This document shows, in pieces, positions 8,581 through 17,857 of a stretch of DNA of 32,500 nucleotides (position 1 is the first letter of the stretch; the number at the start of each line of letters is the position of its first letter). This stretch comes from Prorocentrum cordatum (lineage: Eukaryota > Sar > Dinophyceae > Prorocentrales > Prorocentraceae). A model generated the notes under the pieces. The model saw nothing but the letters and a program-made list of their open reading frames with translations. It ran no database searches and was not told where the DNA came from. A program made the position numbers and the translations under genes. Location: positions 226,559-259,058 of the forward strand of contig CAUYUJ010003414.1 of assembly GCA_963575745.1 (NCBI GenBank). The letters are read 5' to 3'.

Positions 8581-11447
8581 CGAGACCCATGACCGGAGAC
8601 GACGGCCTACGTGCCCCCCTGGACAACCTACAGGCGGCAGCCCAAATTACCACGCTGGCCCACCCGACTGCGTGCATTTGGAGAACCCACGAGACGAGCG
8701 ACTCAGTGCACATCCCTGTCCCTCCCAGAGTAGTATGCCTGGCTCACGCCATAGCTTCGGCGACGGCCGGGGCCATGGGGCGCAGAGTGGGTATCTGTGG
8801 AACAGGACTACCCCTCCTAGCTACTCCCGAGAGGATCGCCGCCCCTGTCCTGAGGCACCTTCGTGATGAGCTCCCGCGTATATTTGGAGATGGATCCTCC
8901 TCACCAGCCCTGGGGCCACGCCGCATCCTCCTGGAAGGACCCTGGGACGGCGGACCCTCCTTTGTTCGCCTCTCCGACCCCGAGGGCGGCTTCCACCTGC
9001 GGTGGAACCTGGCTGACATGGGACAAACACGGCCTGCTGACGTCATGCAAGCCATAGAGGCCACCACCGGACCCGACACCGCCGAGCAAGTCTCAACTGT
9101 GTACGCCTGGTTCCCCGACGTCTCGGACTATAGGTGCATGACGCAAGTCCGCATACGCCTGGCGGCGGCAGACGCCATGGCAGCGGCGTTTGTTGGCACC
9201 AGCTGCATAGCGATCGGCGCCCAAACAGTCAGGATCTTCCCTGCGACGCCGAGCAAGGATCCGATGCACAGAGCGGCCGCCGTCCCCAGAGAACAGCAGG
9301 AGCACGTGGACGCCCTGGCCAGCACCTCCGTCCGACAAGCCCCCAGGCGCGCCATACAGCCCCAAATACTCGAAATCACCACGATGGATAGGCACGGCGC
9401 CCAGCTCGGAGAAGTACGTCTACGTAGTATGCGCCCGGATGCTTGGCTCCCTGGTCACAGTACGCTTCGGCTTTATTCAGCGGCTGTGGGCTCGGCGAAT
9501 GCGCAGATACTAACTCGGCTCTGGCCGCTACCGGACGGCCCGAACGGAACCTCGCACCCAGCCAACACCAGGGCCGCCCCACCTGTCATCACAGACGACT
9601 GGCTACGAGACAACGCCAGGGCAATGAGCAGGAACGCACCCAACACGCTACCCAGCGAGTACCTCGGAGAAGGCCTGCGGGACTACGAGACTGTCCTTCG
9701 GCCTGGGGAATACCTGCTCGCGGCAGTGGCTGCAGGGGGAGCAGTAGAGCTTACCGCTAGCGGCGAGGCAGGCTTCCTCTTCACCTCAGTCCCTACCTGG
9801 GTGACGATACTCCGCCCCGCAGATGCAGACATTAGAGCAGCCGCAAGAGGTGCAGACAGACCACAAGCCAGGCTGAAGCTACAGCTGGCCGCTGGTCCAA
9901 TACACGTCGCACGCCTGGACTCCACTCCCGCGGAGACCCCATCCCCCGTCTCCGTGGGATTGCGAGTCAACGTACCCACTCAGCAACCTCTCCCCAGACG
10001 CACCACCGCCTCCCTTAACCCACTCCCTGGTCCAGCCAGGCCCACATACTTCCCAGAGCTGGCCGAGGTCCTCGCGAGCACATGCAGACCCTCCCCGGGC
10101 GACCTGGTACGAGCAGACGAGGATGCCGTAGGAATCGCGCGAGGCATGTTGTGTAGGTTCGTTGCAGTTGTCCCTGAGCAATTGGTCCATGACATGGCCC
10201 GGGGCGCGCAGCGCCGGATCGCGCTCGAAATTCGGAAGCACTTGGAAGGCCGGCCCATGCAGAGGTACAACTGGGACATGTTCGCTGCAATCTGGATCAT
10301 GCAGCTCGCCAACCCGAGAAACCTGGACCGTGACCACGTGTGGCAGCTCATCCGTGAGCTCGGAATCCGAGAGGAGGTCACAACACAGCTCCCGTTCACA
10401 CAATGGCTCGCGCCCGAACCCGTCGCCACTTATTCGGCACACCAGCCATGGCTCGGGGTCCCTGGATCTAGAGGCGCTGATGTGGACGCCGCTACCTCGC
10501 ATCCCATCCCAGAAAATGTCACCAACGCCCTGGACGCCCTGATCAACAGGCTCTCTAACCTCCACTGGGAAGAGCGGCAACGCCACGATCCTGGTAGAGT
10601 GACTCGGGGGCGGAGAGGAGGCCCCCAGGCAGCCAGAACCGCAGACGCGGGGGACAGGCCCGTCGGCCCTCCAGGTGCTAACGAGCGCAGAAGCCGCAGC
10701 CGGGTAAACCCCGCGACCGACGCTGCAGGCACGCAAGCCAGCGCCGAGAGACCATCAGCCACCCCAAGCCTCGGTTCGACAGCGCACCCGGCAGGCCCAG
10801 AGATGGCGACAGTGCCCACAGAACAGACGGGTGCAGGCCCTGTTGCGGGGTCCGAAGGCAGCCCTGCTACGGATGCGGGTGGGGCACAACCACAGACTGC
10901 GGTACCAGCACCAGGCACGGGTGCGGCACCACCATCCCAGGGCAGCACGCCAGGAGGAGGCGGAGCGGTGGACAACGGCGAAAGCCGCGAGGACGACACC
11001 AGGCAAGGGCCCCCGCGGATAACCCCTGCGCATCCCGCGGCACCCTGCGGGGAAACTATGCAGACCCGGGCCCCTGCAGATGAAGCGAGACGCAGCCCCG
11101 GGATTGCAGACAACCCCGCGCCAACGGATACCCCTGCCGCGCCAGCAGGAGAAAATGGGACGGGCACCGCAGGCAGTCCCGAGACCGCCATTAACGCAGA
11201 TCCCCCCAGGAGCGATCAGACCTCCCCAGCAGATGCGCGAGCCAGCCTGGAGCAGCCCACAGCAGGAAACGAGAGGGCCGCGACACCAGACAGCGCCAGG
11301 GACAGGCAGTGCACACCAGAAGCCACCAGGGCAGCGAGCAGGGGGGGGAGAAGGACCCCTGACAACCGCACCTCCACGGGTCTCACCGGACCCACCACCA
11401 GCCCAGAGCAGAAGACCGCTTCCCGGCACGGTGGAAAGTTGCAGTAG
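8547..11447 (+). CDS. ORF4, unrecognised 966-residue protein
   Basis: No family is recognised. Residues about 20-650 look folded, with alternating hydrophobic and charged segments; the part around residues 190-235 has a beta-alpha pattern that could be an RRM-like fold, but this is only a guess. From about residue 690 the protein becomes Pro/Ala/Gly/Thr/Arg-rich and probably disordered, like the tail of a nucleic-acid-binding protein. A run of eight G's (11341-11348) lies near the end. One base gained or lost there would move translation into the frame that continues to 11778, where ordinary sequence resumes. So the TAG at 11445-11447 is probably not the original end. Confidence 0.55.
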   Translation: MLFHHVLRCRAARPMTGDDGLRAPLDNLQAAAQITTLAHPTACIWRTHETSDSVHIPVPPRVVCLAHAIASATAGAMGRRVGICGTGLPLLATPERIAAPVLRHLRDELPRIFGDGSSSPALGPRRILLEGPWDGGPSFVRLSDPEGGFHLRWNLADMGQTRPADVMQAIEATTGPDTAEQVSTVYAWFPDVSDYRCMTQVRIRLAAADAMAAAFVGTSCIAIGAQTVRIFPATPSKDPMHRAAAVPREQQEHVDALASTSVRQAPRRAIQPQILEITTMDRHGAQLGEVRLRSMRPDAWLPGHSTLRLYSAAVGSANAQILTRLWPLPDGPNGTSHPANTRAAPPVITDDWLRDNARAMSRNAPNTLPSEYLGEGLRDYETVLRPGEYLLAAVAAGGAVELTASGEAGFLFTSVPTWVTILRPADADIRAAARGADRPQARLKLQLAAGPIHVARLDSTPAETPSPVSVGLRVNVPTQQPLPRRTTASLNPLPGPARPTYFPELAEVLASTCRPSPGDLVRADEDAVGIARGMLCRFVAVVPEQLVHDMARGAQRRIALEIRKHLEGRPMQRYNWDMFAAIWIMQLANPRNLDRDHVWQLIRELGIREEVTTQLPFTQWLAPEPVATYSAHQPWLGVPGSRGADVDAATSHPIPENVTNALDALINRLSNLHWEERQRHDPGRVTRGRRGGPQAARTADAGDRPVGPPGANERRSRSRVNPATDAAGTQASAERPSATPSLGSTAHPAGPEMATVPTEQTGAGPVAGSEGSPATDAGGAQPQTAVPAPGTGAAPPSQGSTPGGGGAVDNGESREDDTRQGPPRITPAHPAAPCGETMQTRAPADEARRSPGIADNPAPTDTPAAPAGENGTGTAGSPETAINADPPRSDQTSPADARASLEQPTAGNERAATPDSARDRQCTPEATRAASRGGRRTPDNRTSTGLTGPTTSPEQKTASRHGGKLQ

Positions 11448-11778
11448 CGACCCCCTTGGTCGAGGAGATACACCGAGAAACGGGCTTGAACTCCCACCGT
11501 GCATGGAGTCGGATTGGCGACGGGAGTACGAAGCAATGGCGCGCACGCTCAGGCAAGCCCAATTGCAAGTCACAGACGGCACAGGTAGTCCTCCCACCGC
11601 AGACGAATGGAACCGAGTGCTGAGCGCGGTAGCTTGGGCCGCTGCAATACCACAGCTTGACAAAACTGTGCGGGACCTGCATGAAGACCTTGGCCTACCA
11701 ATGCGAATTCCAGACGCCTTCAGCGCCTATTGGAACACCCATCCACCCCCTGGGACGCGCAACCCACGGGTAGGATAA
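11080..11778 (+). CDS. C-terminal continuation of ORF4 in another frame
   Basis: The first third (to about 11348) overlaps the disordered tail of ORF4 and is probably a shadow. From about 11430 onward it is clearly more protein-like (for example ESDWRREYEAMARTLRQ and a helical part with Trp and Leu), so this is likely the true C-terminus of ORF4 after a shift at the G8 run. It ends in TAA at 11776-11778, which overlaps the next ATG as TAATG. The function is not recognised. Confidence 0.5.
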   Translation: MKRDAAPGLQTTPRQRIPLPRQQEKMGRAPQAVPRPPLTQIPPGAIRPPQQMREPAWSSPQQETRGPRHQTAPGTGSAHQKPPGQRAGGGEGPLTTAPPRVSPDPPPAQSRRPLPGTVESCSSDPLGRGDTPRNGLELPPCMESDWRREYEAMARTLRQAQLQVTDGTGSPPTADEWNRVLSAVAWAAAIPQLDKTVRDLHEDLGLPMRIPDAFSAYWNTHPPPGTRNPRVG

Positions 11779-12536
11779 TGCACACACGCGTTGCGGCACT
11801 AACGGCAGACGCGGCCTGTGCCCAACTACGACAGCTTGCTGGCAGTCCAGCGGCGCGCTCGGACAGCGCGGCGGCTCCCGAGGCCCCCTTCCAGGACCTT
11901 ACACCTGCCATGCTTCGCACCATTTTGCGCGCGGGCGCCGGCTCTCCATTCTCCGAGGACAAAGACCAGGTCTTAAGAGAGACGGTAGAGGCCTCCGCAA
12001 GGAACCTCCGCAGAACCGGAAACACCGCCCGTCGCGCCAGCACGCCCAGACGCGCGCGCGCACCGGCCGAAACTGGCGGGAGCACAGCAGACACCGCTGC
12101 AGCCAGGCGTGGCCGAACCAGAAGCACGGCCGGACCGCGACTGCCTGGAGCTAGTGCTCAGCCACGCAGCACCGCTGCCGCCAGGGCGCACAGAAGCCCT
12201 TCCCGCCGAGCTCCCCGGGGAACGGCGGAAGACGCACATAGGACAACCCCGCGAGGCACTTCACGGGCCAGACCAGCAGGCAACACCAGCAAGGAAAGAT
12301 CCACCAGACCAGGCACCAGGACACCCAATTCCAGGACCCTGGTCGATCTCTGGGAGCGCACCAGCCATCGAGCGGGCGATGGTGCCCCTCCCGCCGTCGC
12401 AGGCCGCGGCATCACAAGGCAAGCATCCAGGCCAGCAAGTGCAGAGGACGGCCAAACACGCAGAGCGCGGCCCCGACCAGCGGAATTCACACCAGACGAG
12501 GCCACCGCAACTCCCCAGCCTGCCGACGTACTCTAA
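11778..12536 (+). CDS. ORF5, basic low-complexity protein
   Basis: The ATG (11778-11780) shares its A with the previous stop (TAATG), suggesting reinitiation. The first 80 residues are helical and Ala-rich. The next 170 are Arg/Pro/Thr/Ala-rich with no fold, possibly a nucleic-acid-binding tail. A TAA (12534-12536) ends the frame, but the same frame stays open to a TAG at 12837-12839 and reads well there, so the TAA may be a late mutation. Frame 1 is also open from 12109 to 12813, so within the low-complexity part the true frame is uncertain. Confidence 0.45.
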   Translation: MHTRVAALTADAACAQLRQLAGSPAARSDSAAAPEAPFQDLTPAMLRTILRAGAGSPFSEDKDQVLRETVEASARNLRRTGNTARRASTPRRARAPAETGGSTADTAAARRGRTRSTAGPRLPGASAQPRSTAAARAHRSPSRRAPRGTAEDAHRTTPRGTSRARPAGNTSKERSTRPGTRTPNSRTLVDLWERTSHRAGDGAPPAVAGRGITRQASRPASAEDGQTRRARPRPAEFTPDEATATPQPADVL

Positions 12537-12839
12537 CAGGTATGGGAGCGCCACAGGGACGAACGGACCGGTCTCTCCCCAGTCGCCCCCGCAGACACTA
12601 CGCTTGCTGCGTACCAAATTGCAGGTCTGGATAACGCGCAGATCATCGGCACGCTCAGGACTCTTCAGCAGGACGGCATTGTTTCCCTCTGCCCCACCGA
12701 CGACGCCTGGGATATATCGGGACACCTCAGGCTCAATACAAACGCCGGCCCTGGACAAGGCGACGACTGGACACTCGATTTCACTCAGCAGGCAAGAGCG
12801 CTACACGTTGTGATGGAGGCCCTCCGCACGAGAGGCTAG
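12537..12839 (+). pseudogene. In-frame extension after a stop, before the methyltransferase
   Basis: This stretch has no ATG at its start but continues the ORF5 frame directly after the TAA. It gives a normal-looking helical sequence, including LAAYQIAGLDNAQIIGTLRT and a stretch ending LHVVMEALRTRG. It sits where the N-terminal half of a cytosine-5 methyltransferase, with SAM motif I, should be, but I cannot find the Phe-x-Gly-x-Gly signature. It is either a diverged N-lobe or a separate domain. Confidence 0.4.
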
Positions 12840-13906
12840 GAGTAGACGTCTGGGACTCATTGCCGGACTCCCATGTACAAACCTGTCCTCAGCAAGCCAA
12901 TACGGAAGACTGGATGGACTCGCCGGCTCCCAGTCGGTGCACTTCTTCGTCGCGCCGCTCCTGTGGGGCATCGCGCGCAGGCTACGGCCGGACGTCCGCG
13001 TCCTAGTGTGCTGCGAAAGCCCAGCCACGATGCAAGCGGCACACAAGCAGGCAATGTGTACTGCCCTGGGAGAGATACCGCTCGACTGGGCGGTACGCCT
13101 CGATGCTGCCTCCTCAGTGGCTAGCCCAAGAGACCGCCTCTGGCTCAGTAATTGTCCTCCCGCTGAAGATTCCGTCACGTATCCCAGGCTCCCGAGCCCC
13201 TGGGAAAGACGGTGGACGTACCGACCAGACGGGCGCATCCCCACGTGGACCCATGTCCAGAGCCCCGGCCAGTGCCCCCGAAGCCATAGTCCCGAGCAGC
13301 TACCAGACGCACCCATTGTGCCTCCTGTACAGCGAAGACAGCAGCTACAGGTGGCCCCTCCGCACTCTCGCCGACACCAGGAAGGGCATGAAGAACATCC
13401 TCGCGGAGACGGGAGCCGAGCGATGCTTCCAGGGCTGCACTGAGGGGCTGGCTCTCGTCTGTCAAGGCAGAGAACGGGAGAGCCTAGCCAGCGAAGGAAA
13501 GGTCATGGATTGGGCAGGATGGCTGCTTGCGCACGGAAGAGAGCATGGACTCCGGGTCCCATCCCCCGAAGAGCGGGCTCGAGCAGTGGGCCTCGGGTCC
13601 TACTACCGGTCCATAACCATCAGGGGGAGAATGCTCCACGACGCCGTTGGCATCCATTGCGACCCAAGGTGCCTCCAACGTAGACTCGTGTCCTCCATCC
13701 TGGCATGGAGCAGGGATGAACCCATACCCGGACAGCAGCCCGCTGCACCGACCGAGAGGCACGTGTGGACCGCTTGGAGACAGGCGCGCAGCTTCGCGGA
13801 CAGAAACTGGCCTTGGGCACCCCTCGCTGAAAACCCCTTCCCAGACGACATAGTACGAACCATGCTGCAGCAGCAGCATGTCCCGCCCGGGCTGCGGTTC
13901 CCCTAG
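12814..13906 (+). pseudogene. DNMT3-like cytosine-5 methyltransferase, frame-broken
   Basis: Motif IV is AGLPCTNLS (Cys codon 12874-12876). Forty-seven codons later comes the motif VI glutamate (Glu-Ser-Pro, 13015-13023, where Glu-Asn-Val is usual). About 40 codons further is a motif VIII-like Arg-Asp-Arg-Leu-Trp (13129-13143). The order and spacing resemble DNMT3-type enzymes. Up to about 13320 the reading is in frame 1. It then moves to the frame that ends at 13906, where VPSPEERARAVGLGSYY and LHDAVGIHCDPRCLQR look like motifs IX and X. Such enzymes transfer a methyl group from SAM to cytosine C5 in DNA. Motif I was not found. Methyltransferases captured by retroelements are known in dinoflagellates, mainly in LTR elements; here the partner is a LINE-type pol. 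Activity of this copy is doubtful. Confidence 0.65.
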
Positions 13907-13950
13907 ACTCGCCTGAAGACCCAGGGTCGCTTTGCCGCGCCCTCGGGTCT

Positions 13951-13978
13951 CCCCCGACCACGAGTCTCGTACCGGGGG
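13951..13978 (+). other. Strong hairpin between methyltransferase and endonuclease
   Basis: CCCCCG at 13951-13956 pairs with CGGGGG at 13973-13978, and inside this ACGA-GTC-TCGT (13960-13970) forms a second stem. It lies in the gap between the methyltransferase stop (13906) and the endonuclease frame. A role in translation or termination is possible, but nothing shows it. Confidence 0.5.
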
Positions 13979-14025
13979 CGAGAACTAGAGCACGGCAAGC
14001 TGCCAGCTCTTCCCTGGGTCGTGCC

Positions 14026-14840
14026 TTGGCACTGCGCTGCACCCACACCGTCCGGCGGCCACGGTCCCTCTGGGCTTACCTACACGCTACCGCCTGGGAC
14101 AACCCCACATGGGCGGACATGTGTGGGGATCGATCTCTGCGGACCGTGGTAGACGCAATTGCTAACGCCACGCAGCCCGGCACGCTCAAACTTGGCTGCT
14201 GGAACGTCAGATACCTCAAAAGTACGACAGCACACAAGAACATGATCAAGCACGCCTTTCTGACGCAGATGACCACCAACGGGAGAATTTGACTCATTCA
14301 GGAGACCCACTGGACTGAGCATGAAGCGGCCGTCTGGTCCACCATGTTCCACGCTCGCACGCTTATCGCATCGCCTGCCTACATAAGACCAGCCGGGGGC
14401 CGCGCCGGCGGGGTGGCAATCCTCATCCCGCACGGCGCGGCGCGTGTTCGGTATGAGAATATTGTCCCTGGGCGCGCCGTCGCAGCCACGATCAGACGAG
14501 GTGAAAGCACCTACCGCCTGGTCTCGGCGTACCTCCCTCCGACTAGGAAGTCCGAAACCATAGATGCCATTCGTCAGGCCATCGAGAGATGGGATGACAC
14601 CCCCACGTACTGGGGGGGTTACATGAACATACAGGTTGACAACCCCAGAAGGCGAAACTGACGATGCTGCGGCCCTCACCGACCTGCTCGCGCAGACAGG
14701 ATCGCGCGTCTGCCACTGCGACGGCCCCACCAGGGTCGCAAATTGACATCGTCGCTTGCCCTTACCGACAGCTTGGGGCCTATGGAATCAGGAAAGCATG
14801 AAAACCGTCAGTATCTGACCACGCCATCATGCACCTGGAA
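14026..14840 (+). pseudogene. AP-type endonuclease domain of the retroelement
   Basis: This is the nicking enzyme that starts target-primed reverse transcription. Signatures appear in order: LGCWNVRYL (Asn codon 14203), LIQETHW (Glu codon 14302), a Tyr-Leu-Pro-Pro strand, WGGYMN (14611-14628), SQIDIV (Asp codon 14745) and VSDHAIM (14811 on). The usual Gly-Asp-x-Asn box is Gly-Tyr-Met-Asn here, so a catalytic Asp appears lost (GAC to TAC at 14620). A TGA at 14290-14292 interrupts the first part, the frame changes between about 14660 and 14736, and another TGA lies at 14799-14801. The domain sits directly upstream of the reverse transcriptase, as in other LINEs. The copy is almost certainly inactive. 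Confidence 0.85.
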
Positions 14841-15057
14841 CCTCAGGGCGCCCCCAGAACCCGCAGAGACAACACCCTACGGGCCAGTGACTTGCGCCTC
14901 CTGCCGGGCGAGGCGCATGCTGAACTAAGAGCCCTCTACACCTTCCTCGAGCGTACCTTCGGACTGCCCGACGTCGACCTGACCGGACTCCTGCAACCCG
15001 CCGATTGGGTCCGCCCGGCGGCCCCTGGCCATTTCCCAGCAAGACACAGGGACAACG

Positions 15058-16719
15058 ATGACGGCGAAGGAGAAAGAGAACAGGAGCCTTCAGCTCCACC
15101 TCTGGCCCCTTCCCCTGGTGGACGACCACGCCGTCCCCCTCGTCCCTGCCCTGCTCACTCTTGGTCGCCACGCTATGTCGGCGGCCATACAGGACTGGTG
15201 GAGGAAGTGGCACAGGATCAAGACCAATCGCTCTCCAGGTACCCTGCTCGCTGCTGCGGCGAGATCCGAGTCCAGCACACACCCTGTGGGGACACTCGCG
15301 GCCTGGCTTGCCGAGTACGAGTGGGACGGCAACGACCTGACCCCCCAGCAGGCCGCCTCCTGGTTACGCAAGTGGGACAACGACACTGCTCAGAGACGGG
15401 CGGCTCGACTCACCCCCGTACAAAGGGGCCCTGGCGTCAAGCGTCCCGCTCTCGCCTCACACTACCGCACGGGCCGAGAAATCTTCGTCAAAACGCACGC
15501 CATTCTCGGGGTGCGTGACACTGATGGGAGGTGGAAGGAACGCACGAAGGAAGTTGACGACGTCCTTTGGCGGAGCCGTAACCATATCTGGCAAACTGCC
15601 CCCCCCTTTCCCCCAGCCGCGGACCGAATCCTTGACGAATACTTCCGGCACAAGGATCTTGGGCAGTTCCCGGACTCCCCCAACACGCAGTGGGGCAGGA
15701 TTGCCTCCCTCGTCTTGGGCCCAAACGGCAATGCTCCTGGGGTGGATGGAGAACCGTGCAAACTGTACCACCCCGGGGCCCACTTCGTCGCCTGCCTGCT
15801 TGCGCAGGCCTGGTACGCCGCTGACCTGAACCTAGATCTTATCGACTTGGTCCCAGGCCCTTCCATTGATTTGTTGGTCTGGATCGGCAGCAAGGCCGCC
15901 GCTGAACTGCCCGACGACATGCGACCCTTGCAACTCCCCACCTGCCTTCGGAGACTGCACGGCGCGACCGTCGCTGACCAGCTTGGCCCGGTGATCGAAC
16001 CCAGACTCAGCCCTAATCAAGCGGCCAAACGAGGGTGGCAGTGCGGCCCCAACATCACATCTGCCACTAACCACCTTGCCCTGGACCCGGTGCCCGACAC
16101 CGAACCCGGGCCATCGTGGACAGCCCTGCTGGGTGAGCACCAAGTGGCCGTGGACCAGTACATACAGAGCGCCGCAAGATCCCTGGGCCCAGACCCCAGC
16201 ACGGCCGTCCTCTTCTGCGACCAGAACAAAGCCTTTGAGCGCATATCCCTGCAATGGATGGGGCAGCTGACGGATCGCTGGCAACTCCCCAGCTGGCTTC
16301 TTCACTCAGTGGGCGCCCTGGTCAGTAGCAGGAGCGCGCGTACCTGCAAAGGGAAGTACAAGAGCAGGATAGGGAGGCTCCTCCGCTCCATCGGAATGGG
16401 GGGCACCGCCTCCCCGCTCCTCTGGCGCCTGGGCTATGACCCCCTCATCTGCGCCCTTGGAGACATCACGGGGTCGGACGACCCGACTTACGTGGACGAC
16501 CTGGCCGCGCTACTAGGCGCCACTGCTCAAACACTCCGTGCTGGCATTGCGCTGCCGTGGCTTGCAAGGGCGGCCGGAAAGCCCACAAGTGCAAGGGAAT
16601 CGAGGCACCGTGCAAGGTCAACGTCAGGCAACTCCTGGCGACTGCCCCCGTGGACTTCACTGACAATGGCACCACGACGACGGTCACCGGCCTTCCGGAG
16701 GCACTTATACTGGACATGA
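15058..16719 (+). CDS. Non-LTR reverse transcriptase, palm and fingers
   Basis: This part copies the element RNA into DNA at the nicked target. Visible motifs are GPNGNAPGVDGEP (fingers), a Leu-Ser-Pro-Asn-Gln segment near 16005, motif A FCDQNKAFE with catalytic Asp at 16219-16221, motif B GMGGTASPLLWRLGYDPL, and motif C YVDD at 16489-16500. All catalytic aspartates are present. Before it, a linker in frame 3 (about 14829-15090) connects to the endonuclease; the change to this frame falls near the mini-hairpin at 15083. The first residues (to about 15110) are doubtful. After about 16540 sense coding moves to frame 3. YVDD instead of the common YADD and the weak motif B are typical of a diverged lineage. 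Confidence 0.88.
   Translation: MTAKEKENRSLQLHLWPLPLVDDHAVPLVPALLTLGRHAMSAAIQDWWRKWHRIKTNRSPGTLLAAAARSESSTHPVGTLAAWLAEYEWDGNDLTPQQAASWLRKWDNDTAQRRAARLTPVQRGPGVKRPALASHYRTGREIFVKTHAILGVRDTDGRWKERTKEVDDVLWRSRNHIWQTAPPFPPAADRILDEYFRHKDLGQFPDSPNTQWGRIASLVLGPNGNAPGVDGEPCKLYHPGAHFVACLLAQAWYAADLNLDLIDLVPGPSIDLLVWIGSKAAAELPDDMRPLQLPTCLRRLHGATVADQLGPVIEPRLSPNQAAKRGWQCGPNITSATNHLALDPVPDTEPGPSWTALLGEHQVAVDQYIQSAARSLGPDPSTAVLFCDQNKAFERISLQWMGQLTDRWQLPSWLLHSVGALVSSRSARTCKGKYKSRIGRLLRSIGMGGTASPLLWRLGYDPLICALGDITGSDDPTYVDDLAALLGATAQTLRAGIALPWLARAAGKPTSARESRHRARSTSGNSWRLPPWTSLTMAPRRRSPAFRRHLYWT
15083..15097 (+). repeat. Mini-hairpin GGAGC-CTTCA-GCTCC
   Basis: Perfect 5-bp stem with the common CTTCA loop, at the junction between the endonuclease linker and the reverse transcriptase. 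The pol reading frame changes close to it, so its insertion may have caused or filled the break. Confidence 0.8.
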
Positions 16720-17306
16720 TCAGACGGGTCGGAGGGCCGGACAGCGCCGCGTTGTGTACTCCATGGAGCTGCCCCTGCAGGTGCAACTTCAAAACGGCCT
16801 TGGTTCCAGCCAGCAACCACGAGTGGTGGAGACGCGCCATGGACTACACCCCCTTCGGCTCGTCCGCTGTGCGGCCACAGTGGCCCTACCTCGGCGCCTG
16901 CGTCGTATCTCGGGCTGCCGAAAGAGAGACCTCGCCGCCCAGGGGCACCATGACCCGGGGACAGCTCGATGCTCTCGTCGCGGGCACTTGGGGCAAACCG
17001 CTCCCCAAACTCCGGGACAGAGCCATGGCCCTACACCTGGCCAACATGTCGCCTAACAAAACTGCCCTTGCCTGGAATACCTATCTGATCGCGCTCATCC
17101 CCTACCCCTCGCACTACTCTCTCCCCGACACCGTTCATGAAAGGACGCTTCGTGCCCACCTTAGGAGTCGCTCTCGGCCTGGCCTCTGCCTCTTGGATTC
17201 CCGACAACATTCTCACTGGCCTGGGCATCCGGTCCCAGGTCCCTGGCTGCCCCAAGTGCCCTGTCGCCACCTCGCGTGCGATTGCAGCCAGAGCCCACGT
17301 CCTTGA
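16557..17306 (+). pseudogene. Reverse transcriptase thumb, shifted frame
   Basis: Continuation of the reverse transcriptase one frame over. It includes CTPWSCPCRCNFKTALVPAS and ALAWNTYLIALIPYPSHY, which are the thumb and post-thumb region that follows motif C in this type of LINE. The first codons overlap the end of the previous frame; the join lies between about 16500 and 16560. After about 17150 the reading continues in frame 1. The breaks suggest indels in a decayed or imperfectly assembled copy. Confidence 0.7.
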
Positions 17307-17857
17307 CGACCTGTGGGGGCCCTCCCCAGTCACGACAGAAGGCCGGAAGAAGGTGGAACAAACTCGCGAAATCGGCACGGGAATTTCCGCCGCGGCAAGG
17401 GCCCTTCAGACCCGGCTCCAAGGTTCTGACCGACTCCAGGGCAGCCGACTTATTCAATCGAGCGGTGAGGGAGCCTCCTCGATTGCGGGCTCGCCACTTC
17501 GGTCGGGTGGTCTACGTCGCGGCCAGGTCGCAGTTACATGGACACATCGTTGACAAATGGTTCACCGCAACCAGCGACGAGCGCAGGTGGGCGCAGACAG
17601 ACGGCGCGGAATGGTCTCTCCTGGGACACTGTGCATCCTTCACCGAGGCACACCACGTCCTCCGGGGCTTCTGGCCAACGGGCTACCCGGCTCTGCGCGA
17701 CGGCGAAGCGTGGCAGACAGGATCCCCCACCAGCGCAGCTGCGGCGGACCTGCCAAGAGAGTGTGGCTCACCGCGGGCCAGCGAGACGATGGACAGGCCT
17801 GGTGTGACACCTGCCTTAGGTCCTGGAGCGGCGAGGCTGCCCTCTGGCCTCTCCTAG
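17137..17857 (+). pseudogene. Connection region between RT and zinc knuckle
   Basis: Two overlapping frames share this stretch. Frame 1 (17137 to about 17380) gives LASASWIPDNILTGLGI and VPGCPKCPVATS. Frame 2 (about 17380-17760) gives RARHFGRVVYVAARSQLHGH and a Trp-rich helical part. The sense path appears to go frame 1, frame 2, frame 1, so at least two indels lie here. No catalytic motif is expected; it is the spacer between thumb and zinc knuckle. Confidence 0.55.

Noticed and set aside
9879-11663. Minus-strand open frames of 250-300 residues
   Set aside because: Shadows of the Pro/Ala/Arg-rich tail of ORF4; their composition is the mirror of the plus-strand codons.
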